NCBI GenBank assembly: GCA_027627225.1
Contig: JAPFQT010000159.1
Span: forward strand, 451,001-515,000
Direction: 5' to 3'
From: Congeria kusceri
Lineage: Eukaryota > Mollusca > Bivalvia > Myida > Dreissenidae
Length of the DNA stretch: 64,000 nt
The stretch's first letter is position 1. Each line of letters opens with the position of its first letter. Shown piece after piece: positions 35,222 to 45,214 of the stretch. A program made the translations under genes and the position numbers. The notes under the pieces are model-generated. The model was given only the letters and a program-made list of their open reading frames with translations, was not told the DNA's origin and did no database searches.

Positions 35222-37185
35222 CTGCACTGGTCTCCAGTTGTCGACATGAAATATTTTCAAATTTAGAGGACAATAATTACAAAATTGCACGACTGTTTCA
35301 TCGTTACGGCATTCAATATTTATATATTTATATATACATTTGAAATGTTAACGAACCACTTTAATCGCAAAATTCACTTTATTATTGCCAGCCTATATTT
35401 GTGTCATTATTATTTATATTTAATAGCTATAAACTCTCTATATACGTTGCGGTCGGGATGTCCTGAGTTCGATCCCTACACGGCGTTCGGAAGAAATATC
35501 AATAGGCACCCACGTACTGGCTCTACCAAGAAAACAGACTGGAAAGTGTTTCAAATAAGCTTAGGTTTTCAATACAATCGAGCAGTAATAAACATTTTTT
35601 AAATTAAACTAAAATTATGATCAACGGTACAACCAAAACATGAAATATACCGTTGATCTTACGCAAACCGTGACTTTTATCATTAAACGTTTCAATAAAA
35701 CAAAAGCATTACGGATAGGCTCGTTAAAAATGTTCTCCTTTTGTTCCCGCGAATGCGACATTATCCTCATCTAGCTTCAGTTGTCGTCTGTTACTAAAGA
35801 GTACGGCACTGGCTTCTAAAATTGCTGAAATTATTTTTAAATGGAACCATCGGTAAATTAAGAGGTACAAATTGCAAAATAAACATTTAACTGTCTTATT
35901 GCCAGCCTATTTTTTGTAAACTCATTTATCGATAGGCTATTACCACTCTATGCACAATCTTGTTTTAACAAACACTGAACTTAAAATCTGTGAGTTCGCA
36001 GTAGTATAATTTAATTTGGTGTCCGCCTTGCGCCTTACTGGCTCTACCCAGAAACTATTTCGAAAGTGTCACAATAAGCTCAGGCTTTAGACACAATCGA
36101 GCTTAAATATTTTAAAACTAATCTAAAATTATCATCAATAGAACAACCAAAACAAATAAACAGACATATAACGTTGATCTTACGCAAATCACGACCTGTA
36201 TTTTTTATAAAATGTATAAAACAAAAACATTACGCCCACGCTCGTTAAACCTGTTGATGTTGTCATTCATCGGTTTCCTGCGCATGTGTCATGGTCGTCA
36301 TTTAGCTCTCGTTGTCGCCTGCTGCTAAACGCTACTTCACAGGCCAAGTTCTAAAATTGCTAAAATTATTTTAAAATAAAACAATTTTGAATATTTAAAG
36401 GAAAATGTATATTACAAAATAATTTTTTATATTGCCAGAATACTAGTCATGTTTTCGTTATTCATCGTTTCGCAATTATCGCTCTATATACATTTTAAAG
36501 TTTCAACGAACCACTTAAAATGTCATAAACCGTTTAATGAGACGGTGTACGCTTTTTGATATGGTCTGTATTTCGATCCCTACCAGGGGAGCGGTTCAAA
36601 GAACTTACTCAAAACGACAACAAGTACTGGTTCTACCCAGAATACGGACTTGAACGTGTGTCGATACGCCAAGGCCTTTGACTTCTTCACTGGCTTCTTA
36701 AATTGCCAAACTTATTTTAAAATGAGACCGATTTGTACAAAACTATTAGATAATACAAATTCTGCAATTCCGCTATTTATCTCTCTATATATAATTTAAT
36801 GTTTTAATGACCAACATAAAATCACAAGTACATGTGCAACCAACACATGAAATCGCAATTAAAATTTAAAGTTTATTTCAAGAAATTAATTCTTTTAATT
36901 AAAATTAAACAAAAACATTACGTCCATGCTTGTTTTGAATCAGTTGATGTTGTCCCCCTTTTGTTTCTTGCGCATGCATCAATGTCGTCAGCTAGTTCGG
37001 GTTTTCCGTTTCTACGAAATACTACAAAATAATTGCTGAAATATTAGACAATATAGAAAAAAACACATATTTCACATTAGAGCATAAACACTATTTTTTT
37101 TTATCGCCAGCCTATAGTTTCCGTTACTCAGCGTTTTGCAATTTAATAAATCCATATACATTAACGAATCACTTGAAATCTCAGT

Positions 37186-37256
37186 GGGGTCGCAGTGGTG
37201 TAGTTGATAAGTGTCCGCCTTGCGGTCGGGAGGTTCTTAGTTCAATAATTACCCGA
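37186..37256 (+). repeat. tRNA-derived (SINE-like) segment inside the unit array
   Basis: GCAGTGGTGTAGTTGATAAG resembles a tRNA D-arm and A box, and GGGAGGTTCTTAGTTCAATA a worn B box 40 nt later. Equivalent spots in other units keep GAGTTCGATCCCTAC (35466) and ATTTCGATCCCTACC (36572). Confidence 0.5.
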
Positions 37257-37815
37257 GAAGCGTTCGTATTAACTTTCTCAAAAAGACACCAAAGCAATGG
37301 TTCTACCCAGAAGACGGACTGGAAAGTGTCTCAATAACCTCAAGCTATCGACACAATCAATCTTAAAATCAATATGTTTCAACTAAACTTATCATCATTA
37401 GTACAACCAATACACGAAATTAAGAAATAAAATTTGATGTTACGCAAATCACGGCTTTTCTCGTGTTATTAAAATAAAAGAAAAAATACGCCCATGCTCG
37501 TTAAATCAGTTGATGTTGTCCTTCAACTGTTTCCTGTGCATGCGTCATGATAGTCATTTTGGCTCGCGTTGTCGTCCGCTGCTAAAGACTACTTCACTGG
37601 CACGTACAATTCCAAATCTATTTGACAACGGAACAATGTCTAAATATGCCTCAGTCTTTCCACATAATCGATCAAAATTTTAATATAATATATAAAATAT
37701 AAATAGGATTTAAACTAAACTAAAATTATCATAATTGGTGTAGCATAAACACGATATTAACTTGAAATATAAAGTTGATCTTACGCAAACCACGGCCTTT
37801 ATTCTTAAACTATAA

Positions 37816-38052
37816 ATATGTGGCGCGTCGTGAGAATATCGGTCTAAATGCATGTGCGTAAAGTGTCGTCCCGGATAAGCCTATGCAGTTTCCGCTTTTT
37901 TGTTTTTTTCTGTTTCAAGGAGTCTCTTCTAAACATAAATCCACTTTAGGCGGAATGTGCCGTCCTGGATTAGCCTGTGCGGACTGCACAGGCTAATCCG
38001 GGACGACACTTTACGCATTTAGACCGGTTTTTCCACGACGCGCCTCACAAAT
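37816..38052. mobile_element. Palindromic MITE with GCACAGGCTAATCCGGGACG
   Basis: The ends TATGTGGCGCGTCGTG and CCACGACGCGCCTCACAAATA are inverted partners, as are CGGTCTAAATGC and GCATTTAGACCG. The middle has paired GTGTCGTCCCGGATAAGCCT and AGGCTAATCCGGGACGACAC. Shorter or diverged copies lie at 38729-38877 and 52197-52423. Confidence 0.88.
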
Positions 38053-38551
38053 ACTTAAAGATCATTCCATGTGCGTTAAATCAGTTGATGATGTCCTTCA
38101 GTTGTTTCCTGCGCATGCGTCATTCGTCATTGTTGTCATGGAGGCAAGATCGTCGTTGTCATCTAGCTCGGACTGCAATCTGCATCTAGCTCTGTTTGTG
38201 GACTGCATCCTCTGAAAATTCTTATCTACAGAATAAAATAAAACTTAGCTGATGTTGTCGTCGGGATTGGTTTCTGGTTGCTTTCTCCATCTAGCATGGA
38301 TCGTCCTCGGCATGGCCCCTGATTTTCTTCGACAAACAGCTCTTGGCTGTCAGCGCGTTACTCTGAAATTCTAATCAACAATATACAAATAAAACTACGC
38401 TTTTTAATTGTCGTCGCCTCCTATTGTCGTCTGCACCAAACTCTGGTTGTGACTTTTGCACACGGTTGTTGTCTGCATCAAATGGTGTTTTTGTTTTTAT
38501 CCAGCTCTGGTTTCAGGTACGAATCTTCATCACAATTATGAAAAGACCTAC

Positions 38552-38699
38552 CTTGGGTCATCTTCGCCTCTTTCGAAGTCGCCTGTGATTGTCCAACAGG
38601 GAGCATAAGGGAGCTTCGGGTGTCATCGGAATCGGGCTCGAAGAAACGGCATTTCTGTAGCATATCAATCACTCAGTGAACAACAAATCAGATATCACG
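38552..38699 (-). other. Exon-like MLQKCR block (copy A of the locus)
   Basis: On the minus strand TTTTATTTCAG precedes this block and AAG|GTAGGTC follows it: a good acceptor and donor. The second part reads MLQKCRFFEPDSDDTRSSLM and on to KEAKMTQ without a stop, but there are two stops between the acceptor and that Met. The counterpart near 43440-43551 has the same TATTTCAG acceptor and reads AMLLKCRLFDIYSNDAYDN, so the pair are duplicates. Function unknown. Confidence 0.4.
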
Positions 38700-38728
38700 C
38701 TGAAATAAAAAAAACATCCATAAATACA

Positions 38729-38877
38729 TTTGAGGCATGTCGTGGGAAAACAGAAAATACCATAAAAGCGTTAAGTGCCGTCTCGGATTAGCCTCTGCAG
38801 ACTGCACAGGCTAATCCGCGAAAACGCTTTACGCACATGCATTAAATTAAGACCGGTTTTCCCACGACACACCTCAT
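38729..38877. mobile_element. Palindromic MITE, short copy
   Basis: TTTGAGGCATGTCGTGGGAA and TTCCCACGACACACCTCA are inverted ends. The centre is GGATTAGCCTCTGCAGACTG then CACAGGCTAATCC. It is inserted just upstream, on the minus strand, of the exon-like block at 38552-38699. Confidence 0.85.
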
Positions 38878-39059
38878 TCATTTTCATATTTAATTGCATC
38901 CCACAGTGTTGTTTTATACTGGCTGCATTGTGTTCATTGCTTTCGAACAGTATTAATTTACAATTTATTATTATTATAATTATTATAATTGACGCAAATG
39001 GCAACTCGTAAAACTTTGGACGCAAGTATCAAAAGATTTGTTCAACCCCAATATTTTGA

Positions 39060-39195
39060 TTGTCAGAAAAGATTCGTATTGATTCCTTTGATCTCCCAGG
39101 TCATGACCCTGACAAGCCAGACGGCAGGGTGGGGGCGCCCTTTCCATCCTGTCGCCTGATTTGACCGGGCCTTGGGTTGAGAATTCAAAGAAACA
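39060..39195 (-). other. Conserved block of the duplicated locus, copy A
   Basis: Near-identical over about 110 bp to 43755-43872, for example CAAGCCAGACGGCAGGGTGG and GGGCGCCCTTTCCATC.TGTC. On the minus strand one frame reads ILNPRPGQIRRQDGKGAP then TLPSGLSG; the other copy reads ILKPRPCQIRRQDGKGAP then TLPSGLSGA. Low divergence compared with flanking DNA points to either recent duplication or constraint. Confidence 0.55.
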
Positions 39196-39694
39196 ACACT
39201 CCTCTTGTCCGACAAGATAAAATCAGTTATAATGTTAATAACTCATATAAATGTCACCCATATATAAACAATTGTTTACACCCCAATCCTATATTTGCGA
39301 GTTAAAGCTGCAATTTTGTTGGACAAAGCCAGTTTAGAAAGTGTATATTTAACGGATTAATGAAGGCCGCAATATGTTATGGATATGGTGTCCGCCACGC
39401 GTTAGGGAGGTCATGAGTTATATCCCTACTCAATTATCATTCGAACAATCTTTCCCAAAAGACACCAAATACTGGTTCTACCAAGAAATGGACTTCAGAA
39501 TGATTCAATAAGTCTATTGCTTTCGAGACAATCGAGCTAAAATAAACACGTTTAAACTAAGGGATTAAAACATTCAACGCTAAAGATGTCACACTTTCTA
39601 GTTATTATTTATTCTACATTTGCCTAAAAAATACTTTTTTTTAATTTGAGAGGCAGTGACTAATACAAACTTATATTTGCAAATTACGTGATGT

Positions 39695-39868
39695 CGTTAT
39701 GACATATCTGGTGCTGGTATCCAAACGAACCGGCCTCGTTCCCGCAATCGTTTTGAAACACGAGCACCGTTGAAGCGCGGAATGCCTTTGCACGGGATCG
39801 ATGAAACTTGTCAACTAAATTGGCTGTCCAAAGACTGGAACCGGAAGAAAGCGTCTATAGGAGACTGA
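39695..39868 (-). other. Conserved 5' block of the duplicated locus, copy A
   Basis: It shares with 44180-44365 the ordered words TGCTGGTATCCAA, ACCGGCCTCGTTCCCGCAAT, GATCGA.GAAAC, and AAGCGTCTATAGGAGAC. It is the most GC-rich and best conserved part of the duplication, and on the minus strand it lies upstream of all other blocks. It could be a promoter or first exon; this is inference. Confidence 0.5.
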
Positions 39869-39887
39869 TGAACGTTTTATTTTCACG

Positions 39888-40016
<129 letters not shown>

Positions 40017-40110
40017 TGCCAAAACAAAATATGTATTGCCGTATGAAAACCAGGAAAATTTATTGTATAGCGAACAATATAAGATAAACATTTACTGTAT
40101 TTGTTCTTAC

Positions 40111-40847
40111 GTTCTGTTTTTGTTGTCTTATTGAACTTATCGTCGGCAGTGGGGTATGATTGTCCTCGGCAACGGGGTATGATTGTCTTCGGCAACAGGG
40201 TGATTGTCCTCGGAAACGGGGTGTTGTTGTTGGCAACGGGGTGTTCTTTTTGCTAGCAACGGGGTGTTGTTGGCAACGGAGCGTGATTGTCGTCGGCAAC
40301 GGGGCGTGGTTGTCCTATGCAACGGGACGTTGTTGTCCTATGCAACGGGTGTGGTTTTCCTCGGCAACGGGGTGTGATTGTCCTCAGCAACGGGGCGTGG
40401 TTGTCCTCTAGCAACGGGGCGTGGTTGTCCTCGGTAACGGTTGAGGTTGTCCTCGGTAACCGGGTGTGATTCTCCTCGGCAATGGGGCGTATTTGTCCTC
40501 GGCAACGAGGTGTGGTTGTCGTCGGCCAGGGGGTGTGGGTGTCGTCGGCAAAGTGGTGTTGTTGTCTTCGGTAATGGGGTGTGGTTATCCTCAGCAACGG
40601 GGTGTGGTTGTCTTCGGCATCGGGGTGTGGTTGTCCTCGGCACCAGGGTGTGGTTGATCCCGGCAAGGGGGTGTGGTTATCCCCGGCAACGGGCTGTGGT
40701 TGTCCTCGGCAACGGGGTGTGGTTGTCCTCGGCAACGTGGTGTTGTTGTCTTCTGCAACAGGGTGTGGATGTCGTCGGCAATGGCGTGTGGTTGTCCTCG
40801 GTAACAAGGCGATATTGTCCTCGGCAACGGGGTCTGGTTGTCTTGGT
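40111..40847 (-). repeat. 23-bp minisatellite array 1, with splice-like borders on the minus strand
   Basis: The consensus on the plus strand is TTGTCCTCGGCAACGGGGTG+TGG, repeated about 30 times. Because 23 is not a multiple of 3, three units encode one 23-residue period and all frames are mostly open (184 codons on the minus strand, with PHPVAEDNHTPLPRTTTPRC-type repeats). The minus strand enters the array after CCTCAATGCAG and leaves at AACAGAAC|GTAAGAAC, a strong donor. The flanks are homologous to those of 41083-41864, so array plus flanks was duplicated as a unit of about 1 kb. Whether it is translated is unknown. Confidence 0.8.
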
Positions 40848-41082
40848 CTGCATTGAGGTTAATAATATTATTATTGTTTATAAACATGTTATATTTTCAC
40901 CTTAAAGAATAACTGACGATTTTATCTGGATTATTTAAATGAAAACTATTTAAAAAAAAGATATACGAGTGTTTTTTCTTTCGCCAAAACAAAGTACTAT
41001 TGTATTACCTTACGAATAGCTGGATAATAATTATATTGTACACTAACAACATCTAATAAAACTTGACAGTATTTGTTCTTAC

Positions 41083-41864
41083 GTCCTTTGGTATTGCTGT
41101 TGTCTTATTGTACTTAGCTGGTCGCATCCGCATGCGTCATTGTATGTCGTCTGCATCGAGTTCCGGCTGTCGAAGTGTGTTGTCGTCGGCAGCGGGGTAT
41201 GATTGTCCTCGGCAACGGGTTGTGATTGTCCTCGTCAACGGGGTGTGATTGTCCTCGGCAACGGGGTGTTGTTGGCAACAGGGTGTTGTTGTCCTCGGCC
41301 AGGGGTGTGATTGTCCTCGGCCAGGGGGTTTTAGGTGTCGTCGGTCAGGGGGTGTGGTTGTCCTCGGCCAAGGGGTGTGGTTGTCCTCGGCCAGGGGGTG
41401 TGGTTGTCCTCGGCCAGGGGGTGTGGTTGTCCTCGGCCAGAGGGTGTGGTTGTCCTCGGCCAGGTGGTGTGGTTATCGTCGGCCAGGGGGTGTGGATGTC
41501 GTCAGCCAGGGTGTTTGGGTGTCGTCAGCCAGGGGGTGTGGGTGTCGTCGCCAACGGGGTGTTGTTGTCTTCAGCAACGATGTGTAGTTTTCTTCAGCAA
41601 CGGGGTGTGGTTGTCTTCGGCAACGGGTGTTGTCCTCGGCAACGGGGTGTTGTCCTCGGCAACGGCGTGTTGGTGTCGTCGGCAACGGGGTGTGGTTGTC
41701 CTCGGTAACAAGGCGTTGTTGTCCTCGGCAACGTGGTGTCGTTGTATTCGGCAACGGGGTGTTGTTGCCCTTGGGAAACGGGTTGTTGTCCTCGGCAAAG
41801 GGGGGTTGTTGTCATCGGCAACGGGATCTGGTAGTCTTGACCTGCATTGGGATCGGGTTGTCAT
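41083..41864 (-). repeat. 23-bp minisatellite array 2, with splice-like borders on the minus strand
   Basis: Same unit as array 1, with a sub-array in which CAACGGGG has become CCAGGGGG (41300-41540), showing local unit spread. On the minus strand the acceptor CTTGTTTCAG lies directly before ATGACAACCC, and AAAGGAC|GTAAGAAC is the donor. The distal end also holds a THAQE-like ATGACGCATGCGGATGC. Flanks CTTAAAGAATAACTGACGAT and AGTATTTGTTCTTACG match array 1. Confidence 0.8.
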
Positions 41865-41884
41865 CTGAAACAAGCTGATGTGCT

Positions 41885-41890
41885 TTCATA

Positions 41891-41929
<39 letters not shown>

Positions 41930-41930
41930 T
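41885..41930. repeat. AAT microsatellite
   Basis: AATAATAATAATAATAATAA between the array 2 acceptor side and the shared flank; array 1 has a shorter AATAATATTATTATTG at the same place. Confidence 0.9.
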
Positions 41931-42044
41931 ATTGTTTTTAAAAAATGTTTATATATTTTAACCTTAAAGAATAACTGACGATTTTATCTGGATAATTGAA
42001 ATGAAATCAGAAAACAATGTACGAGTTTTTTTTTCTTTTGCCAA

Positions 42045-42168
42045 AAGTTATCGGCAACAGGGTGTGATTGTCCTTGGTTACGGGGTGTGGCTGCCCTGTG
42101 TAACGGGGTATGGTTGTCTTCGGTAAGGGCGTGCGGTTGTCTTCGGCAATGGGGTGGGATTGTTGTCT
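42045..42168 (-). repeat. 23-bp minisatellite, short third array
   Basis: About five units of CGGCAACAGGGTGTGATTGT type follow the same CTTTTGCCAAAAG flank that ends the array 2 unit, so it is the start of a third duplicate. Confidence 0.7.
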
Positions 42169-42467
42169 GTCTAAAAGGTGCTACAAAGGCTTCTAAAATA
42201 TAATAAATTAAACATGATCAAAATAGGCAAACTAGAAAGTTAACAATCGAAGTTATAAAACTGTACGGTTTTGTGGAATGACCGTTACCACCGCTCAGTA
42301 TCTTTAAATGTATGACAAAAAAAGCACAAACTAGTGAATATAAACATTTTGAATATAGAGACACGATAATTATCTTCTACAAAGCAATTCTTTTATTATT
42401 TATATACTATCACGCGAAAAACAGAAACAGTTTAAAATTTAACAAAAAAAACAAAAAAACACGTTAC

Positions 42468-42598
42468 CGTCCACGCTCGTCGAATCAATTGGTTTCCATT
42501 ATCGCGATGTCCTCCATTGCTTTCCTGCGCATGCGTCATAGTCGTCACGGAAGCAAGTTCGTTGTCTGCACCCAGCTTGGCGTCGACGTCTGCAATGT
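42468..42598 (-). other. Exon-like THAQE block, best preserved copy (copy B of the locus)
   Basis: On the minus strand CTTTCAG precedes and GTGGACG|GTAACG follows. The 131 nt are open in one frame: DIADVDAKLGADNELASVTT, then MTHAQESNGGHRDNGNQLIR and RAWT up to the donor in phase 0. The neighbouring copy (42839-42971) has the same acceptor and phase, and the 35109-35221 copy the same donor phase, which is why I treat it as exon-like. No known domain recognised. There is no start codon or signal sequence evidence, and no transcript evidence. Confidence 0.45.
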
Positions 42599-42838
42599 CT
42601 GAAAGCAGACCGTATATCAAAGAGTTCGTTTATTTTCGTCAACAATCACAAAAATAACACTAAAACTTCAAATATATCGACTGTTATTGCCATTCAAAAA
42701 CTTGGTTACTTTACATGAATTACAATTTAAATAATCGCATCATTAGTAAAAGACAATTTATTCGATAGAAGTATAATGATGTTCTTCCGCAACTCGCTGC
42801 CTATATTTTAATCACACGCGAAAAAATACAAATTTTAC

Positions 42839-42971
42839 CTCCGAAAGTCATCGATTCAGTTGGTTTATATTGGCATAGTGTAGTCCTTCATTCATTTCCT
42901 GCGCATGCGTCTTTGTCGTAATGGCAGCAAGATTGTCTTATGCATCCGGCTTAGATTGTCGCCTACCTCGT
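42839..42971 (-). pseudogene. Exon-like THAQE block with stops (copy B)
   Basis: It has the minus-strand acceptor ACTTTCAG and donor GGAG|GTAAAA at the positions of the 42468-42598 copy, 133 nt. The frame reads RRQSKPDA, a stop, DNLAAITTKTHAQEMNEG, then LHYANINQLNR and another stop. Similarity to the other copy is clear at protein level (DN.LA..TT.THAQE). Confidence 0.45.
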
Positions 42972-43439
42972 CTGAAAGTAGGCCTACAACAAACAGTTCG
43001 TTTATATCTTCTGCTATAAGAGACATTGTGCATAACGGAATTTGAATTCAATGAATATTTCATAAAAAAAGACGCGCCTCCTGGGAATTTTGATTCTTGT
43101 GACACCGAATTACTTGAAATTCGAATTTTCAGCAGCAACACACACGTGTTTTTATCGAAATCGCAAATGGATTCAGAGTATCTTACGGAATCAACTAAGA
43201 CGCATATTCTTTGAAGTAATATATCTTATGGGGATTACATGTATAACAGAAAAATAACACTTAGCTTAGTTCATCGCCGTCATCCATTGTCGACTGCATC
43301 AATTTCCGGTCGTCTTAAACATCGAACTCTCCATGCCGACAGCCTTTCTGCACCGAGCATCGGCTATCGTCTGCTAAGTCTTAAATTTCTCATCAACAGA
43401 ATAAAAACAAAACTTAGCTAGTGCTATCGCCGCCATCAT

Positions 43440-43551
43440 TGTCTGCATCCAGCGCTGGTCCGCACTGGTTTCTTGTTATCATAAGCATCGTTGGAGTAGA
43501 TGTCGAAGAGACGGCACTTCAGCAGCATAGCGGTAACTTCGGTCACCGCAT
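43440..43551 (-). other. Exon-like MLLKCR block (copy B of the locus)
   Basis: The minus-strand acceptor TTGTATTTCAG is followed by a frame reading AVTEVTAMLLKCRLFDIYSN and then DAYDNKKPVRTSAGCRQ before a stop. It matches the block at 38552-38699. No clear donor was found, so its end is approximate. Confidence 0.4.
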
Positions 43552-43754
43552 CTGAAATACAAAGAAGAAATACATAGACAAATCAACAAAACACTTTGTA
43601 TAAAATTATTGTGGATACATGTTACTATGATAAAAAATATTTTATATATACTTGTATTATCATCACATAAATATACATAAATGACAACTAAAACTTTGGC
43701 ATTTTGATCATAGTATCTCTATTCCATCCCATTTTATGATCATCAGAAACGACT

Positions 43755-43872
43755 CGAATTCATTCCTTTGAACTCCCAGGTCATGGCCCCTGACAAGCCA
43801 GACGGCAGGGTGGGGGCGCCCTTTCCATCTTGTCGCCTTATTTGACAGGGCCTTGGCTTGAGAATTCAATGA
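43755..43872 (-). other. Conserved block of the duplicated locus, copy B
   Basis: Partner of 39060-39195. Minus-strand frame: ILKPRPCQIRRQDGKGAP, TLPSGLSGAMTWEFKGMNSS. Differences between copies include silent-looking changes, but the number is too small to judge selection by eye. Confidence 0.55.
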
Positions 43873-44179
43873 AACAAACGCTCCAATTTTCCAACTTCAA
43901 CATTTATATAGTTGAAACCAAATGATAGTCTAAATAACGAAAATGTATATGCATCAAAAGTCAAATTCTTATACACCCCAAACCCGAATTTCGAGTTGAA
44001 GCTGCCATTTATGTAAACAATTTAGAAAGGGTATATTTAACTGAAAATACATAACACGCTAAGGAATAGTTAACACATTCTGGTTAAAACATACACTCAA
44101 CATTTCCCTAAATACATAATAACATTTTATTCACTGAAAGAGGTTAAGGCCTAAATGCAAAATAAGACTTGCAAATTAC

Positions 44180-44365
44180 GTGAACACGTGACTTCATTAT
44201 GACTTATCTGTTGCTGGTATCCAATAGCAACCGGCCTCGTTCCCGCAATCGTTGGAAACTGGAGCATGGTCGAAACTAGGATTGCGCCTGCACGAGATCG
44301 ACGAAACCAGTCTACATGGGGGCCTCAAGACTGAAACCGGAATAAAGCGTCTATAGGAGACAGAT
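44180..44365 (-). other. Conserved 5' block of the duplicated locus, copy B
   Basis: Partner of 39695-39868. The minus-strand open frame includes SVSYRRFIPVSVL; the other copy reads [13 protein letters not shown] in the same position. It may be a first exon or promoter region. Confidence 0.45.
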
Positions 44366-44389
44366 ACTTGGCGTCTTTGGATCACGTGA

Positions 44390-45043
44390 CATATAAAAAT
44401 TGGGGGTTTAGAATACGAAATGTGTATGCATAGAAAAAGTGTCTATGATACCAAAACATGGCGACAGTAAACAGTATTTTGGTCGAAGTTTTACTGTGCG
44501 AAGTTTTAGAAATACGTGTAGCGTCTGTTTGAAGATTTCTCAACTTCAAACTTAATTTGCAAGTGCAAATTATACAAAAATACACACGATAACATCCCAC
44601 TAGGCTGAAATTCTATAGAAAATAGAAATAGATCGCTCAATCAACGTTCAAAATTACAGTACACAAATGTTTCACAATCTTAAATTTAACGGAATTAAAC
44701 TATTCGAAGTCTTATTTACACAAATTGAAAATATAAAACGTATTAGACTTACATTTGCATGATTAGCCATTATAACCATACATTCTAGTTGAAGCAGTCC
44801 GCTGTGTCAGATCTTGCTCAAGAAAAATGAACAAATGGTGCGCGCGCGTTTCTTTTTTACAATGTATTCATGCGCACTAAACATCACCAAATCACAATCG
44901 ACGTTTCAATATTCCGAACCCAATCAAAACCCTCGATGCAAAATCGAAGGCAATCAGGCGCGAAAAAAGCGCTCATCGAAATCCACGTGGAAACCGCCCA
45001 GAGTAAAATTGTGATACCGAAATGGTAAAAACAAATCGGATCA
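44390..45043. other. Unassigned DNA left of the Harbinger element
   Basis: No gene recognised. Confidence 0.5.
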
Positions 45044-45047
45044 CCAG

Positions 45048-45190
45048 GGGACCGTTTCAATAAGCTATATCGTAACTGTTACAATATCGTAACTCGGGTA
45101 TTTACGATTGCAGTTACAGTTCTCGTAAACCGTTTCAATAATACCCTCGTAAATAGCCTCGTAAAACGCTCTCGCAATCTACGCATCCGG
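45048..45190. repeat. Left terminal and subterminal repeats of the Harbinger element
   Basis: The end word CCGTTTCAATAA occurs at about 45052 and again at about 45128. Between and after are several CGTAA words (TCGTAACTG, TCGTAACTCG, TCGTAAACC, TCGTAAATAG), likely binding sites for the Myb-like protein by analogy with other Harbinger elements. Confidence 0.7.
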
Positions 45191-45214
45191 TGACAGTGTT
45201 CGTCTGCTGCACAA

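Larger units (their letters stand above)
35109..38210 (-). repeat. Array of five or six 520-680-bp units, each with a THAQE block (copy A of the locus)
   Basis: Centres with TCCTGCGCATGCGTCAT or a close form lie near 35168, 35745, 36275, 36966, 37535 and 38107. Between them the order repeats: GCCAGCCTAT, a tRNA-like GGTCGGGA..GTTCGATCCC segment, ACTGGCTCTACC, GGACTGGAAAGTGT, GACACAATCGAGC, AACTAAAATTATCATCA, TTGATCTTACGCAAA, and GCTCGTTAAA. On the minus strand the centres read as decayed copies of a peptide block with T(M)THAQE. Only the 35109-35221 copy is free of stops to the donor. Units differ by many small changes, so they are old. Confidence 0.6.
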
